Assembly (NCBI GenBank): GCA_040219515.1
Contig: JAVJSI010000001.1
Location: forward strand, 1-64,000
Length of the DNA: 64,000 nt
Direction of reading: 5' to 3'
Source of the DNA: Acidimicrobiales bacterium
Lineage (GTDB): Bacteria; Actinomycetota; Acidimicrobiia; Acidimicrobiales; Aldehydirespiratoraceae
In this document: positions 25,992 through 35,034 of the stretch, piece by piece
How the letters are laid out: every line of letters starts with the position of its first letter
How positions within the stretch are numbered: the first letter of the stretch is position 1
The notes under the pieces: generated by a model
What the model saw: only the letters and a program-made list of their open reading frames with translations
The model's database searches: none
What the model was told of the DNA's origin: nothing
Program-made: the position numbers and the translations under genes

Positions 25992-26933
25992 ATGAGCTGG
26001 AACGTCAACGACATCCCCGATCAAACCGGCAGGGTCGCAGTGATCACCGGCGCCAACGGCGGACTCGGCCTCGCGTCGGCCATGGCGCTCGCCGGCAAGG
26101 GCGCGCACGTCGTCATGGCCGCTCGAGACCAGGCCAAGGCGGCAAAGGCCCACGCCGAGATCCTGTTCCTCCACCCCGACGCCTCGCTGGAGATCGTCGA
26201 ACTCGACCTCGGGTCGCTGGCCTCGGTCGCCGCCGCGGCCGACCAGATCACGGCCGCCCACGACCGACTCGACATCCTCATGTGCAACGCCGGCGTGATG
26301 GCGCTGCCGCAGGGGACCACCGACGACGGCTTCGACACGCAGATGGGCATCAACGTCCTCGGTCACTGGGCCCTGCTCGCACACCTGCTTCCGTTGGTCG
26401 TCGCCACGCCCGGGGCTCGGGTCGTGACGCTGTCGAGTGCTGCGCAGCACATGGGCCGAGCCGTCGACCCCGACGACCCCCACATGCGCGAGAAGTTCGA
26501 CGAATGGCGGATGTACGGCCAGACCAAGCTCGCCATGCGGCACCTGGCCGTCGGGCTCCAGGCCCAGTTCGACCAGGCCGGGGTGGCGGCATCGGCGCTG
26601 TCAGCCCATCCCGGTCTGACGAACTCCGACCTCCAGACCACCACACAGGCCCATGGCGGCGCCGGCCTGATGGGCGCGATGTCCGAGAGTCTGGTGAAGT
26701 TCACGGGCATGTCGACGGACCGGGGAGCACTCAGCCAGCTGCGGGCCGCCACCGACCCCGACGCGCCGGGCGGCGGCTTCTACGGTCCGCTCTTCGTGAC
26801 CAGCGGGCCTCCCGTGCGCAAGCCGCTCGTCCGTCCCGGCAGCGACGACGCAGTGAAGGCACTGTGGCGCGCCGCGGCCGAGGAGACGGGCGTGGACGTC
26901 GACGTGCGTGCCGCGCTGGCCGCCTCGGGTTGA
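25992..26933 (+). CDS. short-chain dehydrogenase/reductase (retinol dehydrogenase-like)
   Basis: 313 residues, classical SDR: cofactor motif TGANGGLG (19-26), DILMCNAGV (95-102), catalytic Ser in TLSSAA and Y175-x3-K179 in MYGQTKL. The length and the LNVLGHWALL region fit the retinol dehydrogenase-like subgroup frequent in actinobacteria, NADP- or NAD-dependent with a broad range of alcohols and ketones. Its TGA overlaps the ATG of the CobW gene (TGATG), so the two are translationally coupled, although their functions do not obviously match. Confidence 0.9.
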   Translation: MSWNVNDIPDQTGRVAVITGANGGLGLASAMALAGKGAHVVMAARDQAKAAKAHAEILFLHPDASLEIVELDLGSLASVAAAADQITAAHDRLDILMCNAGVMALPQGTTDDGFDTQMGINVLGHWALLAHLLPLVVATPGARVVTLSSAAQHMGRAVDPDDPHMREKFDEWRMYGQTKLAMRHLAVGLQAQFDQAGVAASALSAHPGLTNSDLQTTTQAHGGAGLMGAMSESLVKFTGMSTDRGALSQLRAATDPDAPGGGFYGPLFVTSGPPVRKPLVRPGSDDAVKALWRAAAEETGVDVDVRAALAASG

Positions 26934-27832
26934 TGGACGACCCCTACACAGACACCGTCGCGCCGTGGGACGGTCGCCGGGTGCCGGTCACCCTCCTGGG
27001 GGGCTACCTGGGCGCGGGCAAGACGACCGTGATCAACGCCGTGCTCGCGAAGACCGACCGCCCCATCGCGGTGCTCGTCAACGACGTCGGCGCGGTCAAC
27101 ATCGACGCGTCGCTGGTCCGGAAGCGCCACGGCGACACCATCGAACTCACCGACGGTTGCGTCTGCTGCAGCCTCGCCGGCGGCCTGGCCGCCGCCTTCG
27201 ATGACCTGCGGGCGCGCCCGGAGCCACCCGATCACGTCATCCTCGAGCTGAGCGGTGTCGCCGACCCGGACCGGGTGGCCCCGTGGGCCGGCAGCGACGG
27301 CTTCCGGCTCGACGGTGTGGTCGTTCTCGTCGACAGCGAGCAGTTCGTCGAACGGCTCGAGGACCCGGCCACCGGGCCGTCGGTGCGCCGACAGATCGAA
27401 GCCGCCGATCTCTTCGTGCTGTCGAAGCTCGACCTCGCATCGGCCGACGATCGCCGTGCGACCGAGACGGCGTTGGCCGAACTCGCGCCGGCGGTACCGA
27501 TCCTCGACGCCGCCGATGCCGTCGCCACCGCGTCGTTCCTCGACCTCGGCACCCGTCGCCCCGGGGGTGTGGCCGACACTCCCCCACCCGAACTGTTCGA
27601 TGCCCACGACGTGCACACCCAACCTGTGCCCCAACCCATCGAGCGTGCCGATTTCGAGACGATGATCGAGTCCCTTCCGGCCTCGACGCTGCGGGCCAAG
27701 GGCATCGCCGTCACGCCCGACGGCACCCGCCTCCTCGCCCAGGTCGTCGGCCGCCGCCGACTCGTGACCGTGCTTCCCGATGCCGAACGGCAACCACCGA
27801 CCGACCTCGTGGTGATCACCCCTCGCCGATAG
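26933..27832 (+). CDS. CobW/G3E-family GTPase (metal chaperone)
   Basis: 299 residues. Walker A GGYLGAGKTT (23-32), the metal-binding CVCC (76-79) in TDGCVCCS, LELSGVADP as the switch region and LSKLDLA as the NKxD-like base-specificity motif, followed by a short C-terminal CobW domain. G3E GTPases deliver zinc, cobalt, nickel or iron to client proteins. The coupled SDR upstream contains no obvious metal site, so the client is unknown. No zinc-uptake regulator sequence is visible. The 3' end overlaps the convergent Nudix gene by 17 bases. Confidence 0.88.
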   Translation: MDDPYTDTVAPWDGRRVPVTLLGGYLGAGKTTVINAVLAKTDRPIAVLVNDVGAVNIDASLVRKRHGDTIELTDGCVCCSLAGGLAAAFDDLRARPEPPDHVILELSGVADPDRVAPWAGSDGFRLDGVVVLVDSEQFVERLEDPATGPSVRRQIEAADLFVLSKLDLASADDRRATETALAELAPAVPILDAADAVATASFLDLGTRRPGGVADTPPPELFDAHDVHTQPVPQPIERADFETMIESLPASTLRAKGIAVTPDGTRLLAQVVGRRRLVTVLPDAERQPPTDLVVITPRR

Positions 27833-28280
27833 CTGCTTCCAGCCGTTCGAGGAACGGCAGCATCCCCTTGACCAGCTTCGTCCGCGCGATGTCGAGCGGG
27901 AACCACTCGGCCCGGTCGACCTCGGGGAACTCCTCGACCTTCCCGGACCGTGGTGGCCACTCGAGCGTGAAGGTGTTGCTGAGGATCTGCGACGCGTCGA
28001 AGTCGGCCGCTCGTGCGTAGATGCGATTGGTCTTGCGGCCGGCCTTCACGATCCCGAGATCGATCGTCGGACCGGGCGGTGCCGGGCGGCCCATCTCCTC
28101 GGCGAACTCGCGTTCGGCAACGGCCAGGAGGTCCGAATCGAGTGTCTCCTCGAGCCCCTTCGGCACGGTCCAAGCGTGTGCATCCTTCGACGCCCAGAAC
28201 GGCCCGCCCAGGTGGGCGAGCAGCACCCGGAGCCCGCCATCGAACTCGCGATACAGCAGAAGTCCGATGCTCATCACCAT
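27816..28280 (-). CDS. Nudix hydrolase
   Basis: 154 residues. The Nudix box region KGLEETLDSDLLAVAEREFAEEMG carries REFAEE, the catalytic metal-binding core. The stretch between the first Gly and the Arg is one residue longer than the canonical GX5EX7REUXEEXGU. The fold may hydrolyse nucleoside diphosphate derivatives (Ap4A-type enzymes share PKG at this point). A start at residue 3 (MSIGLLLYR) is equally plausible. It is convergent with cobW and divergent from the acyltransferase gene, about 55 bases away. Confidence 0.78.
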   Translation of the reverse strand: MVMSIGLLLYREFDGGLRVLLAHLGGPFWASKDAHAWTVPKGLEETLDSDLLAVAEREFAEEMGRPAPPGPTIDLGIVKAGRKTNRIYARAADFDASQILSNTFTLEWPPRSGKVEEFPEVDRAEWFPLDIARTKLVKGMLPFLERLEAAIGEG

Positions 28281-28334
28281 TCCAGCATCTCACGCAGGAC
28301 TGAATGCGAGGCGGGACGTGCCGATACGACAAGG

Positions 28335-29408
28335 GTGACGTCCACCACTCGCCGTCAGAGCGCGCCGCGCACGCCCGGCGACCAGTGGGTGCCGATGGGC
28401 TTCGTCCCCGGCCTCGACGGCATCCGCGCCATCGCCGTCATCGTGGTCGTCTTCTACCACGGCGGCTGGTTCAGCTTCTACGGCGGCTTCGTCGGCGTGG
28501 ACGTGTTCTTCACCCTCAGCGGGTTCCTCATCACCCGGCTGCTGATCGACGAACACCACCGCCGCGGTGGCGTGTCGATGAAGAACTTCTACATCCGGCG
28601 GGGCCTGCGCCTGCTTCCCGCGCTCTTCGGACTCGTCGCCGGAGTCTGGCTCGCGGCGGCACTGCTCGAGATGCCGATCCTCGAACGCGACCTCACCGAA
28701 CGGAGCCTGTGGGCGGTGTCGTACGTCGCCAACTGGCACGACGTCGTGACCGGAAGCCACAGCGGGCCGTTCAAGCACCTGTGGTCCCTCAGCGTCGAGG
28801 AGCAGTTCTACGTGGTGTGGCCGGTGATCGCGGTCCTCCTGCTTCGTCGGGGCCTGCGGACGGTCCGATGGGTGGCGGGAACGCTCGCCGTCGTGCTGGC
28901 CCTCGTCACCACCTGGCGCCACTGGAACGGCGCCTCCGGCTTCGACATCTACTTCGCCACCCACTCCCACGGCGCCGTGCTCCTGTTCTTCGGCGCCTGG
29001 TTGGGGGCGTCGGTCGATCTGATCGCTCGCGTCGGTCAGGACCTCGGCCGCCAACTCACCATGATCGGTGTGGGCGGCATCCTCGCGATCTCGTTCATCC
29101 CCGATCGGTTCGGCCCGCTTCACGCCGGCCTCGGCTACGCGCCGATCGCCGCCGTGTCGGCCGCAGTCATCGTCGGCGCAGTGGCCGACGCCCGGCCCAC
29201 ACCGCTCACCTGGGCCCCGATGCGCCAGATCGGCCGGTCGTCGTACGCCATCTATCTCTGGCACATTCCGATGTTCCGCATCACCGCGGCGATCGCGCCC
29301 GACCTCGACGGCCGGATCCGCATCATCGTGGGCACCGCCATCGCGGTCGTCATCTCGCACTGGCTGATCGAGCGACCCGCGCTGCGGCTGAAGCACCGCT
29401 GGGCGTGA
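28335..29408 (+). CDS. OafA/YrhL-type membrane acyltransferase
   Basis: About 357 residues and roughly ten membrane helices, of the Acyl_transf_3 family. The N-terminal catalytic region is PGLDGIRAIAVIVVVFYHGG with the family His, and GFVGVDVFFTLSGFLITRLL follows. The family uses acyl-CoA to O-acetylate polysaccharides, peptidoglycan or lipids. The GTG at 28335 is chosen; an ATG at 28395 nearer the conserved region is an alternative. It overlaps the following esterase gene (TGATG), which suggests an acyl-on/acyl-off pair acting on the same envelope glycan. No SGNH domain is fused. Confidence 0.85.
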   Translation: MTSTTRRQSAPRTPGDQWVPMGFVPGLDGIRAIAVIVVVFYHGGWFSFYGGFVGVDVFFTLSGFLITRLLIDEHHRRGGVSMKNFYIRRGLRLLPALFGLVAGVWLAAALLEMPILERDLTERSLWAVSYVANWHDVVTGSHSGPFKHLWSLSVEEQFYVVWPVIAVLLLRRGLRTVRWVAGTLAVVLALVTTWRHWNGASGFDIYFATHSHGAVLLFFGAWLGASVDLIARVGQDLGRQLTMIGVGGILAISFIPDRFGPLHAGLGYAPIAAVSAAVIVGAVADARPTPLTWAPMRQIGRSSYAIYLWHIPMFRITAAIAPDLDGRIRIIVGTAIAVVISHWLIERPALRLKHRWA

Positions 29409-30289
29409 TGACCCGCCCGATCAGGATCGGTGTGCTCGTCGCGCTGTTGATCACGGCGATCGGCACGCTGTGGTGGATGCGCGATCCGACGCCGGTCGCC
29501 CTCACCCCCGCCGAGGTCGGCGCCACGCGGTTCGCCGACGTCGCCTACGGCCCGCACGACCGCAACCGCTTCGATGTCTACGTCCCGGAGGGCGCGGGGC
29601 CCCATCCCACCGTCATCTGGTTCCATCCCGGCGGATGGGTGCACGGTGACAAGGCGGCGTCGATGCCGGTCTGGGATTGGACCGAACGGGGCTACGCCGT
29701 CGTCTCGGTGAACTATCGCTATGCCGACGATCCGGACACCGTGAACGACTCCGTCGACGACGCGATCGCGGCGGTACGGCGAATCCGAACCGGTCAAACC
29801 GAGTGGGACCTCGACGTCGACCGTATGGGGATCTACGGCTTCTCGGCCGGAGGCCACCTCGCCGCGATGGTCGGTCACGCGGGTGGTGTCGATGCCGACC
29901 TCCGCGTCGCCGCCATCGCCATCGCCGGGGCACCCACCGACTTCGTCGCGCTGCTCGATCCCGCGGTGCCGTTCTTCGACGGCAACCGGGGACCCGACGT
30001 CGTCGTCGCGGTACAGGACCTCCTCGGCTGCACCTCGTCGCCGGCGACGTGCGAGGCCCGTGCCTCGGCGGCGAGCCCCGCCCGCCTCGACCCCGGCCCG
30101 GCCGATCTCCTCGTGGTCCACGCAGCGAACGACCACATCGTCGATGTCGACCAGGCCCACCGGCTCCAGGCGCACCTGGAGGCCGCCGGCTCGCCGGCTC
30201 AGGTCGTCGTCGTCGACGAGGGCGGTCACTCACCACTCCTCGAGGAGGGCGGCATCGCCGAGTTCTTCGACGAGCGATTGCTCAGCTGA
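29408..30289 (+). CDS. alpha/beta-hydrolase esterase, membrane-anchored (HSL/BD-FAE-like)
   Basis: 293 residues: an N-terminal hydrophobic segment (GVLVALLITAIGTLWW) with no lipobox, then an alpha/beta-hydrolase fold with the oxyanion loop HPGGW at 73-77, nucleophile S146 in GFSAGG, and the late His in EGGHSPL. Cysteines in GCTSSPATC suggest one disulfide, consistent with export. It resembles carbohydrate and hormone-sensitive-lipase-type esterases. The ATG at 29408 overlaps the acyltransferase stop, and the 3' end overlaps the convergent pirin gene by eight bases. Confidence 0.85.
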   Translation: MTRPIRIGVLVALLITAIGTLWWMRDPTPVALTPAEVGATRFADVAYGPHDRNRFDVYVPEGAGPHPTVIWFHPGGWVHGDKAASMPVWDWTERGYAVVSVNYRYADDPDTVNDSVDDAIAAVRRIRTGQTEWDLDVDRMGIYGFSAGGHLAAMVGHAGGVDADLRVAAIAIAGAPTDFVALLDPAVPFFDGNRGPDVVVAVQDLLGCTSSPATCEARASAASPARLDPGPADLLVVHAANDHIVDVDQAHRLQAHLEAAGSPAQVVVVDEGGHSPLLEEGGIAEFFDERLLS

Positions 30290-31304
30290 CGTCTTCTCGT
30301 CGGCCGTCGGCGTGGATGGCGAATCGATCGGCGTCGGCGCCGTGATCGGGGGCCGGTGACGGCCACGGCCAACCGCCGAACCGGGTGGCCTGGTAGTCGG
30401 CGTAGGCCTCGCGGATCTCGTCCTCGGTGTTCATCACGAACGGGCCGTAGCGGGCCACCGGTTCGGCGATCGGGCGACCCTGCAGGATCATGCAGTCGAT
30501 GCCGCCGGCACCCGCGGTGAGCGCGAGATCACGATCGGCGTGGATGTGGGCCCCGGTGCCGGCGGGCAACGGGTCGAGATCATCGATCGTGATCGACGAT
30601 CCCTCGAACGCGTAGAGGACGCGCTGCGTGTCGTCGCCGACGGCCGCCGGCAACGTCCAGTGTGCGTCGGGCTCCAGCGACAGGTGCCAGATGGCCACGT
30701 CGGCCACCTCCTTCGATGCCCAGGAGTCGGGGGGCGGTGGCGGTCCGGCCTCGTCGCCCAGACGGCCGGCGATGATCGTCACCTCAGTGGTGCGACCGTG
30801 ATCGTCCGCGACCACGTGACGAGGAGTGCCCTCGCTCCACAACATCGTGAAGTAGGGCTCGACCATCTTGTCGGCCGCAGGAAGGTTGAGCCAGATCTGG
30901 AACAGCTCGAGCGGGTTGGGCTGATCGGTGCGGGTCAGCGGAAACATCTCGGCATGCTGGACACCGGCGCCGGCCGTCATCCACTGGGTGTCGCCCCGCC
31001 CGAAGCGGGCCGTCGCCCCCAGCGAGTCTGCGTGGTCGATGAGCCCCTGACGCACATAGGTGATGGTCTCGAACCCCCGATGCGGGTGTTGCGGGAAACC
31101 CGGTACCTGGCTGCCGTGGTACATGCTCCAGCCATCGAGGCCGGAGAAGTCCTGGCCGATGGCGCGACCGCCGAGCGATGCATCGGGCCCGAGTTCGCCG
31201 TTGCCCGACGGGTACATGTCGTGGTGGTGGGCGACGAAGAGGAACGGGTCGATCGTCGGCCACTGGGCGCCGAGGGGAAACGTTTCGATCACGGCATCGG
31301 TCAC
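30282..31304 (-). CDS. pirin family cupin protein
   Basis: 340 residues with two cupin domains. The N-terminal cupin has the metal-ligand pattern PHPHRGFETITYV and GVQHAEMF (His-x-His, His, Glu), which in pirins binds Fe or other metals. Pirin relatives act as quercetinases or redox sensors. The C-terminal cupin is shorter and less conserved, as usual. No fused domain and no signal peptide. It is divergent from the next acyl-CoA ligase gene, about 57 bases away, with no clear operator in the gap. Confidence 0.9.
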   Translation of the reverse strand: MTDAVIETFPLGAQWPTIDPFLFVAHHHDMYPSGNGELGPDASLGGRAIGQDFSGLDGWSMYHGSQVPGFPQHPHRGFETITYVRQGLIDHADSLGATARFGRGDTQWMTAGAGVQHAEMFPLTRTDQPNPLELFQIWLNLPAADKMVEPYFTMLWSEGTPRHVVADDHGRTTEVTIIAGRLGDEAGPPPPPDSWASKEVADVAIWHLSLEPDAHWTLPAAVGDDTQRVLYAFEGSSITIDDLDPLPAGTGAHIHADRDLALTAGAGGIDCMILQGRPIAEPVARYGPFVMNTEDEIREAYADYQATRFGGWPWPSPAPDHGADADRFAIHADGRREDVS

Positions 31305-31360
31305 CCGCTCAGCCTACGGCCCCTCAGCCGGCGGATGGGCCGTGCGTATACTCCGCAGCC

Positions 31361-32977
31361 ATGGAAATGCACTTCGCGACCATCTGGGAATCGATCGCGG
31401 ATCGGGTCGGCGATCGGCCCGCGATCACACACGGCGCGGTCACCCGCAGCTGGGCGGAGTACGAGGACCGCGCGGCCCGAATCGCCGCCGCCTATGACGC
31501 GGCCGGACTGGGGCCCGATGCCAAGGTCGGACTCTTCATGTACAACTCGAACGAGTACATGGAGGCGCAGTTCGCGGCGATGAAGATGCGGGGCGTCCCG
31601 ATCAACATCAACTATCGCTACATCGACGCGGAGTTGCGCTACCTGCTCGACAACTCCGACGCCGAGGCGCTCGTGTTCCACTCGTCGCTCGGCGATCGGG
31701 TTGCCAGCGTCATCGATCGCCTGCCCGATCTGAAGCTCGTGATCGAGGTCGACGACGGCGGCGCCGGTCAGGTCGCCACCGCCCGGCGTTACGAGGAGGT
31801 GATCGCCAACCATGAGCCGATGCCGCGCATCGAGCGGGCCGAGGAGGACACCTACATGCTCTACACCGGCGGCACCACCGGAATGCCCAAGGGCGTCATG
31901 TACGCCATGGGCGGCCTGACCGCCGGGCTCAGCAACTCGGCGTTCCCGATCCTCGGTCTGGCCCCGCCGTCGGGCGCCGAGGACGTGGTGGACGCAGCCG
32001 TCGGCACCGACGGCTCCATGGTGTCATTGCCGTGTGCGCCCCTCATGCACGGCACCGGCCTGTGGCTCGGGTGCTTCATCCCGCACCTGATCGGGTCCCA
32101 CGTGATCACGCTCACCAACCGCAGCCTCGACGCCCACGAGGTGCTCGAGGCGATCGAGCGTCACCGGGTGAGTTCGGTCACGATCGTGGGCGACAGCTTC
32201 GCCAAGCCGCTCATCGTCGCGATCGACGAGGGGCGACCCGATGGCGGCCGCTACGACCTCTCGTCGCTCGCCATCATCCAGTCGTCCGGTGTGATGTGGA
32301 CCTCGGAGGTGAAGCAGCAGCTGCTCGAGCGCATCGAGCAGGCCATGCTGATCGACGTCATGGGCTCCACCGAGGGCTCGATGGGCACCCAGATCACCAT
32401 GAAGGGCGTGGAGACCGAGACGGGCAGCTTCACGCAGGCACCGACCACCAAGGTGTTCACCGACGACGGCCGACTCGTCGAACCCGGTTCGGGCGAGGTC
32501 GGCATGGTCGCCGCCGGCGGCAACGTGCCGCTCGGCTACTACAAGGACCAAGAGAAGTCGGCGAAGACGTTCCGCGTCATCGACGGCCAGCGCTACTCGT
32601 TCCCCGGCGACCTCGCGATGGTGGCGGCCGACGGGTCACTCATCCTGCTCGGCCGGGGAAGCCAGGTGATCAACTCCGGGGGCGAGAAGATCTTCCCCGA
32701 AGAGGTCGAGGAAGCGGTCAAGCGGGTCGAGGGCGTACTCGACTGCCTCGTCGTCGGGATCGACGACGAGCGGTTCGGCCAGGCCGTCACCGCGGTGGCG
32801 AGCCGGTCGGCGGGCAGCACGGTGGACGCCACGACGATCATCGAGTCGGTGAAGACCGAACTCGCCCGCTACAAGGCACCGAAGACGGTCGTGTTCGTCG
32901 ATCAGGTGCCCCGGGCACCGAACGGGAAGGCCGACTACACCACGGCCCGCCAGTACGCGATCGACGCGGCCGACTGA
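31361..32977 (+). CDS. fatty-acid/aryl acyl-CoA ligase
   Basis: 538 residues, ANL superfamily. MLYTGGTTGMPKGVMYA is the adenylate-binding P-loop, and the C-terminal half has INSGGEKIFPEEVEEAVKRVEGV. The catalytic lysine lies in PRAPNGKADYTTAR, as in actinobacterial FadD-type and cholesterol-ring-degradation ligases. It has the spacing of the medium/long-chain group but the acid is not readable. Start ATG at 31361 is supported by composition, with only a weak ribosome site. A convergent alpha/beta-hydrolase gene follows within about 16 bases. Confidence 0.9.
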   Translation: MEMHFATIWESIADRVGDRPAITHGAVTRSWAEYEDRAARIAAAYDAAGLGPDAKVGLFMYNSNEYMEAQFAAMKMRGVPININYRYIDAELRYLLDNSDAEALVFHSSLGDRVASVIDRLPDLKLVIEVDDGGAGQVATARRYEEVIANHEPMPRIERAEEDTYMLYTGGTTGMPKGVMYAMGGLTAGLSNSAFPILGLAPPSGAEDVVDAAVGTDGSMVSLPCAPLMHGTGLWLGCFIPHLIGSHVITLTNRSLDAHEVLEAIERHRVSSVTIVGDSFAKPLIVAIDEGRPDGGRYDLSSLAIIQSSGVMWTSEVKQQLLERIEQAMLIDVMGSTEGSMGTQITMKGVETETGSFTQAPTTKVFTDDGRLVEPGSGEVGMVAAGGNVPLGYYKDQEKSAKTFRVIDGQRYSFPGDLAMVAADGSLILLGRGSQVINSGGEKIFPEEVEEAVKRVEGVLDCLVVGIDDERFGQAVTAVASRSAGSTVDATTIIESVKTELARYKAPKTVVFVDQVPRAPNGKADYTTARQYAIDAAD

Positions 32978-32993
32978 CCATCATGCGCGTGGC

Positions 32994-33725
32994 CTAGAGC
33001 GACGCCCAGAACTCGCGGATCGCGGCGGCGGCCTCGTCGGCATGGGTGGTCATCCACCAGTGTCCGGCCTCGGCCAGCGTGGCGTCGATCGCGCCGGTGC
33101 GGGCGGCGAACGCCGCGGCTGCGCCGGGTGACCTGAACGGATCGAGGCCGGCCTGGATCGCCAGCGTGGGCACGACGATGTCGTCGATTCCCGGGCCCCA
33201 CTCGACACCGATCCGGGTGGCCGATCGGTAGAGCGACAGGATCGCGGCGCCCATCGTCGCGTCGACCTCCGGACTGAGTTCGGCCGCGGTCACCGACTCG
33301 ATTCCCAGCCCGGCGAGCAACTCGGCGCGCTCGTCGTCGGAGAGGGCGGTGATGCCGTCCATGAATGCCTCGCCGTCACCCGGCGTCTGCCACGTGCGAG
33401 CCGTGTCGTGCCACTCGAAGTCGTCATCCAGGTTGCCCATGTCGGTCACCCACGACCGCACGAGCGCGGGGTGCTGGGCGTTCACGCGGGTGGCGAGCAA
33501 CGCCCCCCAGTCGTGGGTGACGAGATCGATCGAACCGTCGATCGCCGCCAACTCCTCGTGGAGCCAGGTCGCGTAGCCGTCCATGGTCGGTTCGAAGCCG
33601 GCCGACAGTGCGCTTCCGAATCCCGGCAGCCGCAGGCAGATGGGGTCGTCGACGCCCAGTGCATCGATCAGCGGGTCCCAGATCACCGGGGTCTCGGGTA
33701 CGCCATGGACGAAGACGGTCGACAT
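32994..33725 (-). CDS. alpha/beta-hydrolase, haloalkane dehalogenase/epoxide hydrolase-like
   Basis: 243 residues. HGVPETPVIWDPL gives the oxyanion HG motif near residue 7. The nucleophile elbow reads LVTHDWGA, with Asp at 72 rather than Ser, followed by the late D195 and H222 (EAGHWWM). An Asp nucleophile with HDWG is characteristic of haloalkane dehalogenases and epoxide hydrolases and unlike esterases. It lacks the second halide-stabilising Trp in a clearly identifiable place, so substrate type remains open. It is convergent with the ligase and followed on the same strand by the serine hydrolase lipoprotein 21 bases away. Confidence 0.8.
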   Translation of the reverse strand: MSTVFVHGVPETPVIWDPLIDALGVDDPICLRLPGFGSALSAGFEPTMDGYATWLHEELAAIDGSIDLVTHDWGALLATRVNAQHPALVRSWVTDMGNLDDDFEWHDTARTWQTPGDGEAFMDGITALSDDERAELLAGLGIESVTAAELSPEVDATMGAAILSLYRSATRIGVEWGPGIDDIVVPTLAIQAGLDPFRSPGAAAAFAARTGAIDATLAEAGHWWMTTHADEAAAAIREFWASL

Positions 33726-33746
33726 GGGGCGACCGTACCAGCCGGG

Positions 33747-34997
33747 TCAGCCGAGGACGGCGGCCTCGACCGGATCCTGGAGGAGGGCCGCCAACTGCCC
33801 ACCGAGCGCGGAGTTCTCCTCGATCACCAGATAGGCGCCGAACCCGTTGTCGAGGTCGAGCCATGGGAATGACCCGTAGGCTCCGGCGTCGCTGATGACA
33901 CCGCTCTCCCGGTCGACCCACCAGCCCATGCCGTAGCCCGGGTTGGCCTCGGCTGCCTCGCCCTCGTAGACGGCAGCCACTCGGTCCGAGTGGAGCCGGT
34001 CGAGGGCCTCGGGACTCAGCACCTGTGTGTCGCCGCACATGCCGTCGCGAAGATGCATCAGGAGCAACTTCGCGTAGTCGCCGGGGGTGCTGTAGGCCCC
34101 GCCCTCCATGTTCGGATTGTCGACGGCGGCGAGCGTCGACGGATCGGCGTCGAACTCGCTCGGATACGTCAGACCCGCCGACCCGATCTGGGCGAAGTGG
34201 TTGTTGTAGCCCAGCGTCTCGAGCCCGCACGGCTCGACGTAGATCTCGTCGATCAGCTCGGCCCACGAAGTGCCGGAGACCGCTTCGGCGACCGCCCCGG
34301 CCACCTGCCACTGCGCACCGCCGTAGCGGAACTCGGTGTCGGGCGCGATCACGTCGGCATCGTCGGCGGTGGTGGTGAAGATCGATTCGCCGCATTCCTG
34401 GAGGGTGCCGTTGGGCGAGAACTGACAGAGGTAGGGCGCATACCCGAAGTCGGGCCCGAGCCCGACCAGCCCGGAGCTGTTCGAGACGAGTTGGGCCGGG
34501 GTGATGTCCGGGTTGCCGTCACCCCATTCGACGGCATCCGCCACCGGCGCATCGATGTCGAGGAGGCCCTCGTCGGCGAGATGGAGGAGCACCCCGGCGG
34601 TGATCATCTTGGACGACGATGCAATGAGAGAGATGCGGTCGGCATCGAACTCGCCCCAGTAGTCCTCGTGCACGACACCATCGTCGCGATCGACGACGAC
34701 GAGGCCGGCGCCGTTGAGCCCGTGTTCGGCGACGAATGCCTCGACGATCGGGGAGATCGCCGAGAAGTCCCGCTCGACGACCGTCGACGTCGGCGCCGCC
34801 GTGGTCGTGGGAGCCGTGGTGGTGGGCGTCGTGGGGGTTGTCGGTGACTCGGTCGTCGTCGGTGACTCGGTCGTCGTCGACTCGTCATCGGCGGGGGCGG
34901 CATCATCACCGTCGTCGTCGCCGCACGCGATGGCGAGCAGCGACAGCACGAGGACGAGGCCGACGATCTCGAGGCGCTTTTTTCCGGAGCCGTACAT
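33747..34997 (-). CDS. serine hydrolase lipoprotein (beta-lactamase/DD-peptidase fold)
   Basis: 416 residues from the ATG at 34995-34997. Lipoprotein signal: LVLSLLAIAC with Cys25, followed by an Asp-rich and then Thr/Pro/Ser-rich linker (about 27-75). The catalytic domain has SxxK as SSSK (S127, K130) and YGG (Y225) in place of the YxN/YSN motif. This group, named beta-lactamase class C-like, contains esterases, D-amino-acid peptidases and penicillin-recognising enzymes; sequence does not decide among these. It would act outside the membrane. The gene starts near the divergent DUF1214 gene, with about 37 bases between. Confidence 0.85.
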   Translation of the reverse strand: MYGSGKKRLEIVGLVLVLSLLAIACGDDDGDDAAPADDESTTTESPTTTESPTTPTTPTTTAPTTTAAPTSTVVERDFSAISPIVEAFVAEHGLNGAGLVVVDRDDGVVHEDYWGEFDADRISLIASSSKMITAGVLLHLADEGLLDIDAPVADAVEWGDGNPDITPAQLVSNSSGLVGLGPDFGYAPYLCQFSPNGTLQECGESIFTTTADDADVIAPDTEFRYGGAQWQVAGAVAEAVSGTSWAELIDEIYVEPCGLETLGYNNHFAQIGSAGLTYPSEFDADPSTLAAVDNPNMEGGAYSTPGDYAKLLLMHLRDGMCGDTQVLSPEALDRLHSDRVAAVYEGEAAEANPGYGMGWWVDRESGVISDAGAYGSFPWLDLDNGFGAYLVIEENSALGGQLAALLQDPVEAAVLG

Positions 34998-35034
34998 CTG
35001 CGCGACGCTAGCCGTCCAGATCAGGGAGACGGCA

